Shown one piece after another: positions 20,386 through 33,518 of a stretch of 64,000 nt of DNA (its first letter is position 1; every line of letters starts with the position of its first letter). The translations under genes were made by a program, and so were the position numbers. The stretch is from NCBI GenBank assembly GCA_946699065.1, contig CAMPDV010001931.1, positions 22,555 through 86,554 on the forward strand, written 5' to 3'. The notes under the pieces were generated by a model that made no database searches, was not told the DNA's origin, and saw only the letters and a list, made by a program, of their open reading frames with translations. The DNA is from Loxodes magnus. Its lineage: Eukaryota; Ciliophora; Karyorelictea; Loxodida; Loxodidae.

Positions 20386-23033
20386 AAATTAACTAGTGTA
20401 AACAATTAATTCAGATACAAATTATTCAGCAAAGGCATCTAGCTTTTAAATGTAACAAGTATAATACCTTTATAAACTCCTAGAATCAACACTATTTCAA
20501 CCATACTTTTCAAACATTTCCTTTAACTTCCACTAACAAACTTAATGCTAGATACTAAATCAAACCTACTCAGATCCTCTTTATAACTGCAAGTCAGATC
20601 ATTCTAAGCGAGGAGAATAGCTGTGATAGAGTAAATTACTATACAAAAGATTTAGCAACTAAACTCTAAAGTCTCTTCCTCAATAATAACAAATAACTCA
20701 AAGAAGCTACTATCTAATCAGTTCTTAAACGACCAGGATTAATTTCAATCTTAAAGAATTGTAGATAAATAAGAACACAATAGTCTTAAAAAGAAGTTAA
20801 ATCCTTATCTAACTAACTAAATTGCTTTATAAAGGATAATATATTTAAACAACAATAAACACCTTAAACCACTCTAGTTCAAACCAAAACTACTTTATGG
20901 TCAAAAGCAGCAACACAAATTTCCAACAAGGCAAATCAACAATAGCCAAGCCAATTAAAAGTAAAAACTTTTCAAAACAAAGTAACGTTTCATAGATCTG
21001 AAGCTTGACTAATTAAAATCATTTACCAATCATTTTAAGGCAGAGGATACGGTAGTATTTTACAGTGCTAGGAAGGTTAGAGCAAATAATTAAGTAGAAG
21101 AAAACTTAATTAAAAGCTAGAAATTTAAATTTGGGAATGCTAAGATTAAAAGAAAACTTTCTAGTTCATTAGCATGATAAGAGAAGATAAATGCATTCAA
21201 TATGAAAACTTTCTATCTCCATATGTATTTGAGGAGATAAAAAGTGGTGAGTATATAATTTAAAAGCTACAAAGTTAGTATTCTGAGAGTGGTGTAATAT
21301 AAAATTAATTTTAAGCAGTTCAGTCTTAGAAAGGTTGTAGCTAGCATATAAGGAAAAAAATGTACTTTAGAATATCAATTTGAAAATAGAAACTTAAAAG
21401 AGAGCAAATTAACGCTAGCAGAAGGATTATAATACTTAGAGTAAGCTGAAGAAGAAAAAAAATCCAGAATTTGATAAAAGCAAAGAAGCTTCTGAAAAAA
21501 ATGAGGAAAGAGAGCAGATGATCTTATTCTTCTTTCCAAATCTGCAAAGTAGATGTAGAATTTAATAAATGAAGCAAATAAAGTTTTTGCATGAACATAT
21601 TTAAAGATAAATGCTACCAAATCTGAATGCATCTAATTTCTAAAGAAGAATCAGAAATAATAAATTTTAAATTTATGATTAGGAAATTAACCAATTGCTT
21701 AAAAAGAACAAGTAACATATTTAGGAGTTATTCTACATCGGAAGAAGAACTTGAATCCCCATTGCAAAGAAGTTGCATTCAAATATATAGCTGCAATGAA
21801 GAAAGCTGTTTTTTAACTGATGAGATATAAGAATGTAACTCCTTGACATTTTAAAACTTTATGTAGACTTTTTACATTACATAAAGCAGAATATGGAGGA
21901 TATTTAGTACCATGAAGTATTCAAAAAGGAGTAACTGGAGTTCTGAACAGAATAGAATCAAGCATGAGATTAATTTCAAGAAAAGCTTTTTAAGTAGCAA
22001 CTTCAACATTTAATGAATCATGTTATATAGACCTGAATTGATTACCCTTTAAGCACATTATGGCTATAAAATTCTTCAGATTTTACCATAAAATTAAATA
22101 AGAAAGTATTGATTTTCCAAAATCAACAATAGGCTCTCTTTTCATTAATATATGGAAAAAAGGATTTCAATACTACGATTAAGTATAGCAATTATCAGAC
22201 CTTTATAATATCGATCTGCAGAATTAATAGAATAATACCAATCTTAAAACTTTTACTAAACATATTAAAAAAAAAATACAGCAATAATTCTACAAAGTAA
22301 CTACTAAAAAATTTATGAGAATGAAAACAGCTAAAGTATATACTGAATAATTTGGTAATCTTTAACAATTTCCACAAATTACTTATACTAAATTAAACAA
22401 ATAGTATAGACGAGAAATTATCAGTATATATAAACTTAGAACCTAAATTTATAATTTCCGTAAGGATCTTTAAGATCGTCATTACCCCATTGATAATCCC
22501 TATTGTATGTGTGGAGAGTATGAAACTTTCGAGTATATCTTTAAATGTGTGTACTATTCTAATATAATGAATTGATTATCGGAAAAGATCGGAAATTATG
22601 ACTTAAGGCGCCTTATACTATACGATCAAGAATATCTAAACTAATTTTCAAGGTCTAAATTGGAGTATTTAGACTTATAGATCAAAATATTTCATAAGAA
22701 GCTAATGACAAGGAGACTTGAGATTCTAGAAATGGAGAAAGCAAAAAAGGAAGAAGCTAAAGATGAGTAGAAAGAAGAACTAATTAAAGAAAAATGATGA
22801 GATGTAAACAATATTAAAAAACTCTTTTAGTTTAAATTTAATTTATTTATATGTGATATTCCTTTTTACATTCTTTTACCTTATTTATTTTTATTTACTA
22901 AGCTTTAGAAATATTTAATGAGTTATGTTGAAAGATTATAATATCAAATGATTTTGCTAGATTGATAAATTTTATGTGGCTTTTACTTTGTAGCTAGTCT
23001 AATAATTTTTGCCATTCCTTAATGAATTGGATC
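20385..23033 (+). pseudogene. LINE-type reverse transcriptase, degraded, copy 1
   Basis: The first ~650 bp read as a basic Gln-rich N-terminal region. A frame change follows, then about 650 codons in one frame from about 21,001. Near 21,511 lies ADDLILLSKS, the YADD-type catalytic motif C, but the residue before A-D-D is Arg instead of the usual Phe or Tyr. It is followed by INATKSECIQF and YLGVILH, which match non-LTR retrotransposon RTs. The C-terminus has a zinc-like CMCGEYETFEY...C motif (22,504-22,548) typical of LINE tails, with Tyr in the usual His place. The RT fingers and upstream palm motifs are not recognisable, so it is dead or 5'-damaged. Relative to copy 2 it has 5 extra bases near 21,000. 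Confidence 0.7.
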
Positions 23034-24440
23034 TTTCTTTAAGAATGTTAATGAACATAGAATCTTATTTTCCTAAACTAACTTTAAGATAATAATATGA
23101 GAGTTGTAATTCTCTTTCTTGACTATTTTATAACTAATTAGGGATTTCTTAATAGTAGCCTATTGATAATAAATTGGTTATGAAGTTAATTTCATAAGTA
23201 TTACTAGTAATAGGATATATTATATTCTAATATTCTTATTTCACTTCCAAATATTTCTCTAATAAACTCATGCTTATTCATATCTATAGCAATCCTATAG
23301 TTCTTATTTCTACTTATCACCTTTAAAATTACTTATATCTTCTAGCTAACAATTTAACTTTAGTCCTTTTTAATATCGATAAACCTTATTTGCTCAGTAT
23401 TTCCTATCTTTTAACCTATAAATAACTAATTTAATTATTTACAAATAAATAGCATTAAAGCATTTTTTAGCTTGCTTAAGTTAGACTAAAAATAGAGAAG
23501 TGTATAACTTACTCTTAAGCTAGCAAGTTAGATAGACAATATCTATTACTACTAAACTATAACCTAAATAAATAATCCTTTATTTCCCAATTTAATAAAT
23601 AAGAAGGTATATCCTTCCTGCATTTTATACTCTAAAACACAAAAAAGAAAGTTAGTCAGTACCATAAATAAAAGGATTATAGTTAACTATGAAGGGATTA
23701 GGGAATTAATAGCTTTAGTTACTAAATAAGTTTGAGATTATATAATTATAACTAAAGGTATAAATGGATGCACTTTCTTAATTCATATCTCTATTTAATA
23801 TTTGAAGCATATTTCAAACTCTTTAATCAGATAGTTATTAAAAAAGCTATTAAGATCATTATTTACATTTTACACTAAAGAGAGACTCTAAGTTCAATCT
23901 TCTTAGTATTTTTTAAAATTAGAGTAAGTATTTCTAACTTAAATAGAGCCAGTAGGACAAGGATAATTTGTATTGATAAGATGAGAAATATATGAGATTC
24001 TAGTTATTCTCTATTAATTCATATTTCAAAGAGCAGAAATAATTATTAAACTGCTTATTTTATTTATTATAACTAGAAACTAAGAAAAAAGTTTATCTAG
24101 TTTAATTAATTTATTTTAGTAATTTTTACAACTAAAATAGATCTAAAAATTATTTAATCAAGTATATTCTTTTTCGTTTAAATAATAAATACAATGCTTA
24201 GCTAATTAATTAATTTCTATTTATTAGTCACTTTCATTATATTAAGAGTATTGTTATTTGACTAAGGTTGTAGGATGTTTTTTTGTATTATATATTGCTA
24301 TTAGTTATAGAAATTAAATCTAAGATTGAATAGAAAGCTTTTATATTTAAATCCTAATTTGTACCCTTTTTTATGCTAAAAGGTATTTGCTTTAGTTTTT
24401 TAAATTGGATAAATAAGTTTTTTGGATTTTTTCCATCAGT
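23034..24440. other. AT-rich spacer, no recognised gene
   Basis: About 1.4 kb, almost identical to 53,060-54,465. A G-poor tract lies at 23,240-23,400. A near-palindromic pair (AGCTTGCTTAAGTTAG and CTTAAGCTAGCAAGTTAG) lies at 23,470-23,550. No protein domain or RNA gene seen. It may hold the 3' end of the LINE and the promoter of the next gene. Confidence 0.4.
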
Positions 24441-27400
24441 AACCTAACATGTTTAGAGCTACATTGGAAATAAGCTTTTATCATATAGATATTTTCATAC
24501 CTAGTAAAGATAACTTTACATATCCTAAATGATCTCATATTTTAAATGATATCAAACTCCAAAAGCATTACAAAAATATATCTCAGAGGCAAGACTAATA
24601 GGCTTTAATAATACTGGCCTTTCTCTTAATGATCTACCTAAAAGCTTTAGAAAAGTAAAATATTACTCATTAATAGAATCTCTACTCATCAAAAATACAT
24701 AAAGTTAAATAGTTTTAGACTTATAGATTCAAATTAAGATACTTAGATAGCATTATGAAGGTCTAATTTGTAATTTTCTTATTTTAAATTTCTGGTAAAA
24801 TGAAGATTTTAAATCTTCATATACTTGTTAGTTTAACTAAGACGATGAAGGTTTATATTCTGGTAATTAGTATAGAGAGATTATTTTGCAGGATGACTGC
24901 ACATTTTATAAAATAGCGTTTGATAGTCCGAGTGAAGAATTGAGATATAAATCAAGTTGATTAGTTATAGACTAAAACTAAACTTCAAATAATAAAAAAG
25001 AAGTAGAAGAAAAGTGTCATTTCTTTGTATCTTTCATTATCTTATAAGAATAATAGCTTCCAGCATGAACATTCTTAGAACTTAATGTAGAAACTATTTC
25101 AACAACTGAAAATAAACTTTTGATAAAATGTACTTAAATATAACCAGTAATAAGTATCTCCAGTTTCTATAGTGATACAGAATAATGAATATAACATAAT
25201 TAATCTAGCTAATATCTTTATAATGTATAGATTTGTTTCTAATTCAAGCATAGATATCTAATCTGTTTCTTTTTGCCAAAGTCTTGATAGCATTTGATAA
25301 ACTGCTACCCCCTTTACCACTACATTGTTTATATAAATCAATACTTAAGAGCTGGAGTCAGGAAATTACTATACATTCACTTTTAAGGAGTGACTAAGTA
25401 AACTAGCCAAAAAGTAATCAATGTTAACAGAGTTCCTCAAGCTGAAAATTTTATAGTGAGCTCTCAAAAAGGAAAAGCGTGAAATACCTTATTTACTCTA
25501 AAGTGTGATGATGCTACGGATTTAGATGAAGAATATCCCTTAAGAGCCAGATCTGTTACATAGGATTATTCAATCAAGAATTTCCTTTAAATTAGATAAA
25601 GAATATTTACACTAAAAACTTTAAGTTACCTTAAGTAGATTATACCAGTTCATTAGTAGTAGAAGTCATTGTCTATGACTAGTTTAGCGCATCTACTAAA
25701 ATGTTTTCTAATATCTAAGAAGAAAGGATATTATAATTCTTATCTTAGCAAATATAAACCCTATAAACTAGATAATTCGCCTCAGATGTAAAAGCTTAAA
25801 ATTTTATGCATGACGTAGCTATTGAAATAAGTACCAGTACTCTGAATCTTTCTCCTCTAGAATGAAACAGTTCTTATGATATCTTTCCTAAAAAATAGAG
25901 AAGCAAGAATAGATGGCAATAGCAGTTTCTAGTTACTATGAAGCAAGACTAAAAGTAGCATCTGAAAAATTGCAGAAGTATATAGACAGTATCTGCCAAT
26001 ATCTTAACTAGTAAACAAAGTACAAGATATCCTAAAACTAGATGGGTTAGCTTATGTAGATCATTAAAAAATTCAACTATATAAAGCTAAACTCGAACAA
26101 AAAGCATAAACTAGTTTTATGACTAGAAGAAGTATCTTTAACCAGGCAAATAATCATATTTTAAACTATCAAACTTATACAGTCTAAATTTGATAACTCC
26201 TGTAAATAATTCTTCTATCCTATGCAAAGGAGAAGGAAATTCCTGATAAGAAATAGAGCTACGAAATTAGAATCTTTTCTTTTTTATGATATAAATCATT
26301 AAAACTTTAAAGGAGATATAAGGATAGTAATGGAAATTTCTCTGTCTAAGTACTAAACTACTCTAATGATCTTAAAGGATGCTTTGTTGCATTCTTCATT
26401 TTTGAAGAAACAGACCATATGAGTTGGATGATTTGAGTTATATCCAATATTTAAATCTTTCGGTTTACTAAATATCTGAATAAGCAAATGAAGGATTCTA
26501 TATAAGAAGGGTAAACTGAAAAAAGTGAAAATCTAAATAGAATTTGTTCTAAGCTATAACCAAACTTAAACACCTTCAAATGTAGTATGCCAAATGTGAG
26601 ATATTAACGAATAAAAATGAGATAATGGAATATCATGCTCAATAGAAAAATTCAATTTACTAACTATAAAAAGTGTAAATTGTAGTTAGTCAGGATTTGT
26701 TATACTCGCTTCAGTTGTATAAGAGGTAGAAGAATGAGAAAAAAAATGAAGAAAAACAAAATGATAAAGAATCAGACTAAGGACTTAACTTAAATAAAAA
26801 AAGAGAGGACAATGAAATTATTAAAGCTATAAGCATCCAGTTATTGCTTACTAATTATTAATCTTATGTTCTATATTTGCCAATTTAAATATTTATAATT
26901 CTGCATGTAATGTCAAAAGGTTAAAGAAAATTTAGATAGAGCCTTATATTTTAGTTCTTTAAATCGACCAGAACTATCTGAATGAATGATTAATGTTTTC
27001 ATGACAGTTCTTTGATTAAAGATTCAATTTAAAACTTAAAAAAACTTAATTTTGTATATAGATTTTACTATTGCTTAGTGATGCTTACTGGTAACCTCGT
27101 AATTGCTACTTAATAGAGAAGTTTAGGCTAAAATTTTGGAGTTACGGTTTTAGTAGATTAAGGAATGTCTATACTGAAGTAGTTTGAATAATCTTAATAT
27201 AGTTTAAGAAAATCTAGTAACTCATTATTTTTAACTGCTGCATTTTATTCTTAAATTCATTTCATGCATTTTGCTGATAGTATTCTAACCGTAGTTTTAA
27301 CTATCTTAACTAAGTTTCTTTATCCATAAGTTTGCTGGTATAATATCTTCTTAGTTATTTTTACTTAGTAAAACACTATGATTCATCTTATCTTCTGTTA

Positions 27401-27830
27401 ATCTTGCATACAAATTTTTCACCACCACTTTCAGTCTTTTCTTTAGTAAGAGCTTACTCTGAAACATAATGTATAACTTGACAAATCACGAGATATATGA
27501 ATAATAGGGGTCATAAAAAGAACTAAGTCAGCTACTAAATTAGAGCAAACGTTAAATTTATAACTTCAGACATCATTTTATGTTTTTAGAAGAGAACTTA
27601 AATACTCAAATCTAATGAAAGAAGACAACAATGAAAATTATAAGCCTGAAAATATTTTTGGCTTTAGTCCACTTGCATCAGATTGGAAATAAAAGAAGGA
27701 ACAAGTTGTGATATAAGTAAGACTGAAAAATGGACAGCATATCTTAATTGTCTATGCAGATTAAAATAGTAGGGAGGACAAGAATAAACTGCACTGCTTG
27801 TAGTAAAATTAGTTACTTATTGAATTATGA
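24441..27830 (+). pseudogene. REJ/polycystin-like surface protein, copy 1 (frame-damaged)
   Basis: One frame from about 24,560 to 25,610 encodes an extracellular-type protein, including NVNRVPQAENFIVSSQKGKA then F-T-L-K-C-DDATDLDEEYPL. This matches the P-x-G-x-F-x-V-x-P-x2-G-x-A / C-x-W-x-D-x-D-x-P-L pattern of receptor-for-egg-jelly regions. A second frame continues LPQVDYTSSLVVEVIVYDQF (the beta-strand that follows in REJ proteins), then a long Gln-rich and hydrophobic C-terminal part with possible membrane segments. The frame change near 25,612 is shared by both copies, so it is an old indel or a short unrecognised intron. The family is large in ciliates and sits in the plasma membrane. 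Confidence 0.5.
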
Positions 27831-28522
27831 TCAAATTGTTTTTTAATTATAATTTATTTATTTTTTAACTAAAATACTTAAGTTCAAAGACTAATGATAA
27901 GGTTTTTTACTTCTTTTTAAAAAATTAAAGTTGTCTTTGTTGCTTTTTTATGCTATTGAGACTTATAATGAGCACTTGCAATTTTCTTATTTTATAGATT
28001 TAATATGAAAAGAGAAATTCGGAGTTAGATTATAAGTTACGAAGAATTTTGAGAGAAGCGAGGCTAAAATATACTGGCTTATATTCCTATATTTCTAGTA
28101 GAATAATTAGATCAATGCCGTTCATTCTAGCCTTTTAAATTAATTTTCTTTCTTTGAAATCTTCAAAACTAAATTTTAAAAACTAAAGATTTTTCTATTT
28201 TTGCTAGAAATTAAGATTTTATCTTTTTCTTATATTGTAGTCCTTTGAAAGAGATTACTTTACTATAGCATACTCTTAAATTTTTATATTTCTAAAAAGA
28301 TGTTCAAGTGAATAATTTTGCTTTTTACCTTAGATCTATTAATAGATATTTCCCTTTTTTAATTCATAACTTGCTTCATAATCAAGCCTCAAATTAGAGA
28401 TGATATTTTTTAATTTATTAAGATATACATATATAAAATGGCTTCTAAGAAATAACAGAACTTTGAACAAAACATTTAAACAGGAAAATTCTCTAAAAAA
28501 TAAAAAAAGCGAAATAATTACA
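27831..28522. other. Spacer, no recognised gene
   Basis: About 690 bp of AT-rich sequence with runs of T. An overlapping frame from ATG 28,438 reads only low-complexity Lys/Gln text. Nothing else seen. Confidence 0.35.
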
Positions 28523-29299
28523 ATGAGTGAAAGTGAGAAATATGATTGATATGACGAACATTAACCACTTGGAAATCCAGAACTAAAAAAACTTCCGACA
28601 CAAACTCAAATAGAAATATTATCTAAGTCATTAAAAGAGTTTATGTTTAAAAATAGATACCTCACTGATAAAGTAGAAAAATTAGAAAAACTAATAACGT
28701 CTTTACTTGAGAAACAATATTAGTCATCATAAGAAATAGAAAACAAACTGGAACAAAGAATTCTTTAAATTTAATAATAAATTCAGGTAATTCCATTTTT
28801 GTTTTAACAGAATTAATCAGATCCTATGGAAATAGAAAATGAAGCCTCAAATTAAAATAAACAGTAAACGTTTATTTAAAATAAGTAGTAAATTTAAATT
28901 AAATAAGTGTTACAGGAATAATAGTTTAAAAGAAGAATAAAATGCTACGTGTGCAATAAATAACAACAATGAAAATACTGCTACTAACTAAGCGAAATTT
29001 AAAGAAAGAATAAATAAGATATTTTTAGAAAACTATTTAGGATATATCCAACATAAAGCGGAAACATTTATGGAAAAAAATTCTTTAATTCAAATCTTAA
29101 TCCTTGGAGAAATAATTAGGCTACATGCAAGATGAAAACTATTCGGAATATTAAAGGATGGTGTGCTAATGAAGTGCTACACCGCCTAACTAAGCCTAGT
29201 AGAAATTCAAGACAAACTAATGGAGACAAGCTGATAGAATAGGTCAGATGGCTGACTACTAAGGCTTTAACAAAGCTTTTTAACTTTAACTTTTTATAA
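28523..29299 (+). CDS. Gag-like coiled-coil/zinc-knuckle protein, locus D copy 1
   Basis: ATG 28523 to TAA 29297, 258 residues. It has an acidic N-terminus (EKYDWYDEHQPLGNP; Trp is TGA), a coiled coil (KVEKLEKLITSLLEKQ, Gln-rich), a DPMEIENEA box, a decayed knuckle C-Y-V-C-x8-C with no His, and a YPTQSGNIYGKKFF motif. The motif order equals locus C, so the two are related. A 24-nt GT...AG segment inside the Gln-rich part encodes out-of-place VIPFLFQQ and may be an intron. The knuckle loss suggests no zinc binding, yet the frame is open throughout. Confidence 0.55.
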
Positions 29300-31140
29300 A
29301 TAAATAAATTTTGCTAAATAATTTGTGTATAAAGCATAAGGAATTTTTTAATATCTTTTCAATCAAAAATTTAATCAATTAAAAATTCAAAAAAATTATA
29401 TAAAAAAACCTTTTTCTTCATTTTTAAAAGAATTTTAAGAATTTCTTTTTTTATGATTATTTGTAAATTAAATCATTTTTATTTTATTTTTTCTAAAAAT
29501 TTTTGATAGTATAAAACGTGCAAAAAAATAAAAATCAATTTTTTTCGTCTTGGAAATTATTTTTGCTACTCATTTTCTATTGATTTTATTACTAAAATCT
29601 CTTAATTAATTTTTTCTTCCTTCAATTTTAAAATATTTGATTTAATTAGTTTTTATGATTACTAAAATTTTGTATTCCTTTTCTTCTAAAATATGTTTTT
29701 ATTCTAAAATAATTTTTTTATTTTAATATAAATTTTAGCACTTTTATTATACCTTTTACTTGATCCATTAATGGGAAACATATTAGAAAATGAATTTAAT
29801 AATTAAATTAAACTTTTTATTATTTAATAAACTATTTATGTTTCTTTTTAATTACAATTTATTTAAAAAATCCCACTTTATTATTATTTATTTTTAAAAA
29901 ATTTAGCTCTAATTCCTTTTATTTTATTCTCAAATATAATATTTTATTTTTCCTAAAAGAGTTATAAAACATAAAACGCAAGCGAATCTTTTGTTTTGAC
30001 TTTTTTTAGTTGATTTTAAAATTTTATATTTTTAATCTTAAAAATATAAAAAAATAAAAAAATCTATCTAAATTAATAAACAAACTTTAACTCACTCTGC
30101 TTTTAATTAAAAAAATAAGAATATTTATAAGATAAATTTTACTCTAAATTTAGATATTTCCTAAAATAAAATAAGATTTAATTATAATACTTAAAGTTTT
30201 CTTTTTATTTTTATTAAAAGAATTCTCACTAGAATATATTTTATTTTCTGAATAATAATTAATAACTTCATTTTTTATATATTTTAAAATTATAAATCTA
30301 TGTCTGTCCCCAAATCTTATATAATATATAACGCAGTGCAAAGCTAATATTTCTAATTAATTAAAAAGTTTGCTAATTTTAACTTTTTATTATTTAAAAT
30401 TTAATAAATTTAAATTATTTTAAAATATTTAAAATTTTAATATTTTATTACCTTTAAAAATTCCAATATCAAATTTAAAATAAGTAAATCTTTATAGCTT
30501 TAGAAAAATTGCTAAATAAAGCTAAAAATACTAATTCATCTTTTTAAATTAAAAAAATCTTTAAACAATAAAATTAAAAAAATTAAATATAGATAAAATC
30601 CATTTTTTTTAATTCTATCTTATAAAATAATTCAATATAATTCAAATATTTTATGTTTATTTTTTAATTCAAAAATTATTAAAACTTTATATAGTGAAAA
30701 ATTTTAGTTAAAAAGGATTTAAAATATGTTAATTTATAAATTAATATTTAGATTAAATTTATTGCTTTTATCTTATTACCTTTTTAAATTAATTAATTAA
30801 TGGATTAATATTTTTATTTCAACCACTTCAAATTTTTAAATTAATGTAATTTTTCAATAAATGTTTTTAAGAAAAATATTTAAAATTCTTATTGTTTTAC
30901 ATTGTAGACTTAGCCATGCTTAAGTAAAAGTATATTGTCATATATAAATTTTTAATATAAAATACTTAAGGATAAATAAATCTCAAACATAAATATACTC
31001 TTAAACCATACGTAAATATCTTAATTTTTAATTGCTTTATATCTTCTAAAGCTTTTATACGTAATTAAATACATAGCATGCTTTTCCTAACAGTAATAAT
31101 AAATTTCTTAAATTATAAAATTAAAAGTCTTAATAGTTAT
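29300..31140. other. Extreme AT-rich spacer (1.8 kb)
   Basis: Long runs of A and T with almost no G or C, containing TTTAAA, AATAAA and ATATTT words. Nearly identical to 59,334-61,170. Apparent open frames here are composition artefacts. No gene, RNA or repeat unit recognised. Such a tract could be a scaffold or origin-like region, but the sequence alone does not say. Confidence 0.5.
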
Positions 31141-31890
31141 TACTTTCTCTCAACTTATTATTTTCCACTTTTTCACAGTATTATCATATCCTCCTGATAC
31201 TATTCATTTGTTGTCCTTACCCAATGCTATAGAATTTAGATAACTTTTAGCCTTAAAGAGTTTATATGCATTCACCTATATTAAAATTCCATATCTACAT
31301 GGTCCAGAAATTGTAACACTTGAAGTTACTAAACTGAATACTTGATACAGTATTTGAATGGCCTTGAAGAGTTCGAAGTAGCTGACTAGTTGTTAGTTCC
31401 CATATATTGATTGTCTTATCAATACTTCCCGATATGATCAGTTCTGGTCACTTGAAATCGCTACAGAAAACACAGAATCTGTATCTCCCCACAAAGAACC
31501 CTTACATTCGCTAGTCCCATTTATTGATCGATTTATCATAACTTCCCAATAAAATTCAATTCTAATTACTTGATATCGCTAAAGAATTTACACCATTCGT
31601 GTGTCCTTACAAAGAACTTTTTAACTAACCAGTTGCTAAGTTCCATATCATTATCGTACCTTCAGAACTTCCCGATACGATTCCTTTTCTGGTCTCTTGA
31701 AATCGCTACAGATAATAAAGGATTCGTATGTCCCTATAAAGTAATCTTACACTAGCCAGTTGTTAAGACCCATATCTTTATCGTATTATCTCTATTTCCC
31801 GATACGATTAAATTTTAGTTACTTGATATCACTACAGATAATAAAGTACCGTATATTCTTGGAATATTTTATCTAAATATTAAAGAATTA
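31141..31890 (-). pseudogene. WD40 repeat gene, decayed, copy 1
   Basis: The minus strand carries about five WD40 units. Clear blades are LIVSGNRDNTIKIWVLTTGQ then LQGHTNPLLSVAISRDQK, IVSGSSEGTIMIWNLATGQ then LQGHTNGVNSLAISSNQN, and IISGSIDKTINIWELTTSQ then LQGHSNTVSSIQF. The blades lie in different frames. One extra A follows RDQK, and one base is missing at the SSDQN site. Both lesions are present in copy 2, so the gene was broken before duplication. No N-terminal domain is visible. Confidence 0.75.
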
Positions 31891-32400
31891 CCTTTATTTT
31901 TGTCGTAGTTGATTATATTTTCCAGTTTTAAAAAAACAAAATAGGTAGAATTTCATATTTAAGAAAAAAAGGAATTTTAGCTAGAGAATAATTTGCTTAT
32001 TTTAAAATATTTCTTAAAAAGATACTCTTAATAAATTATATTTCTTTGTTTTGCATTTTTTATTTTATAACTTACTTTATAATAGTTTAATTATATTATC
32101 TCATATAAAGAAAATAATTAGATTTTAAACTTTTGCTATAAGCAAAACTGTTTTAGCATTTATTTAAAGAGATCAACGAACTATCCATTAGAAAATATAT
32201 TTAAGTTAAAATTAAATTAAATAATGAAATATTCTATACAATAATCAATGTAAAATTTAGGATTTAGCTTATAAACTAAATTTATAATTAACATATTTTT
32301 ATGCTTTAATTCCTTTTTTTATTTTACTATATAAAAAAGAAACATTTCTTCCAAAAATCTCTTCTCAATAGGATCTATACCAATCAAGATACCACTACCA
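31891..32400. other. AT-rich spacer
   Basis: About 500 bp of AT-rich sequence between the decayed WD40 gene and gag-like locus E, the same in copy 2. No feature recognised. Confidence 0.4.
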
Positions 32401-32580
32401 AAATTTACTTTAAGAACTCAAATTATGTAATAGGAGAATTTTGAACTTTTAAGAAATGTATAAGGGCTTGAAGGGAAAATCGCATACTGATGTCTAGCAC
32501 TTAAGAATAAAAGATTTAAAATAAGTACTCAGCAAATATTAGAATCGAACGATTAGAAACAAAATTCAGCCACTTTGCAG
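32401..32580 (+). pseudogene. Gag-like locus E, 5' part only (copy 1)
   Basis: On the plus strand QQENFELLRNVQGLEGKIAY aligns with QEENLKLIRHLRDFKGKAAY of locus B. A 56-nt intron-like block (32525-32580, GTACTCAGC...TTTGCAG) then aligns with the locus B intron almost base for base. Immediately after the intron end, copy 1 jumps into the LNR gene; the second exon is present only in copy 2. Decayed fragment. Confidence 0.6.
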
Positions 32581-33360
32581 TGAGATTAAGAAGATTATTT
32601 TGAAAAGAAGCTTCATTTTATGATTATAATACACTAAAAATTTACAGTTTCCCAGTAACAACCTACTTCACAACTCTTATGAATAGATTAATTATTGAAG
32701 ATGATAAGAACCTCGACCCTTAATGTTATACTCCTATGTGCTCAAGTTATGAAAGTTCTAACCAAATTTGACTGACTGAAGTGATAAGGAATGACTTTAT
32801 TCTAACTGAGAATAACCTTAATAGTAAGATGAAAATAATCAATAGAACAGGGGAAATAATCCATAGAATATGAGTTAAAATTAGGCAAATGTATTAGACT
32901 AAAGGTGCAATTAAGATTAATGACACGATTGAAATGACTGCTAACTATCTTCTCATCAAAATTTTACATATTGCAATTTAAATCCACAATATAATTGTAA
33001 CTGGAATATTATAGGTAACAATGTAATCCAAATAGTTTACTACGAAAATTCTAAAAGATATTAGAATAGTTTATGCAAGTACGATGGTAATGACTGCTAA
33101 GTTTGCATAGATACCAATAATACATATCTTCAATCTTAAGGGAACAACATTAGCGATTTAAGTTGCTATAATAAATAATGTAACTGAGATGGGTGAGGTC
33201 GTAAAAAGTGTTTATAGAAAGGCTGCAAAATCAAACAAATTGGGGATTTTATTTTTCAAGAATAATGCTATTACGAAGAATGCTTTTTTGATAAATAAAT
33301 AAATAAATTTGATTATAGAGCGCGTAGCACTCTCGTTAGTACGCAGTTCTTTAAAAAAAT

Positions 33361-33500
33361 GTTTCATACTGACAAGAATGTTTGTTACTGATAAAATTTC
33401 AGATACTGATAAATCTTGTTCAATACTGGTATAATTATTCAGTACTGATAAAAATGTTCAATACTGATATAGTTTTAGAATACTCGTAATCTTTAATACT
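33361..33500 (+). repeat. Short tandem repeat, unit about 20-25 bp
   Basis: About six imperfect copies of a unit around TTCAATACTGATAAAAATG, for example TTTCATACTGACAAGAATG, TTCAGATACTGATAAATC and TTCAGTACTGATAAAAATG. It lies inside the LNR tract where coding sense is lost. Confidence 0.6.
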
Positions 33501-33518
33501 TGCTGGAGGTCCAAGGAC

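Larger units (their letters stand above)
10075..33018. repeat. Large direct duplication, copy 1
   Basis: This interval matches 41,690-64,000 in the same orientation. The copies are near-identical over kilobases (for example 20,900-31,900). Offset is about 31.6 kb at the RING-kelch gene, about 30.8 kb after a 940-bp insertion unique to copy 1, about 30.03 kb after a replaced segment, and about 30.99 kb after a 956-bp segment unique to copy 2. The left edge lies inside a roughly 100-bp tandem repeat. The right edge is not reached because the window ends. A real segmental duplication and an assembly joining two haplotypes both remain possible. Confidence 0.9.

Noticed and set aside
30150..30341. 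63-codon minus-strand frame in both copies (also 60,183-60,374)
   Set aside because: It lies in the extreme AT-rich spacer, with Ile/Lys/Asn/Tyr-only composition expected from AT content. Presence in both copies only reflects duplication.
29300..31140. AT-rich organellar DNA inserted in the nucleus
   Set aside because: No mitochondrial gene, rRNA or tRNA signature was recognised, and the tract has no coding sense in any code tried.
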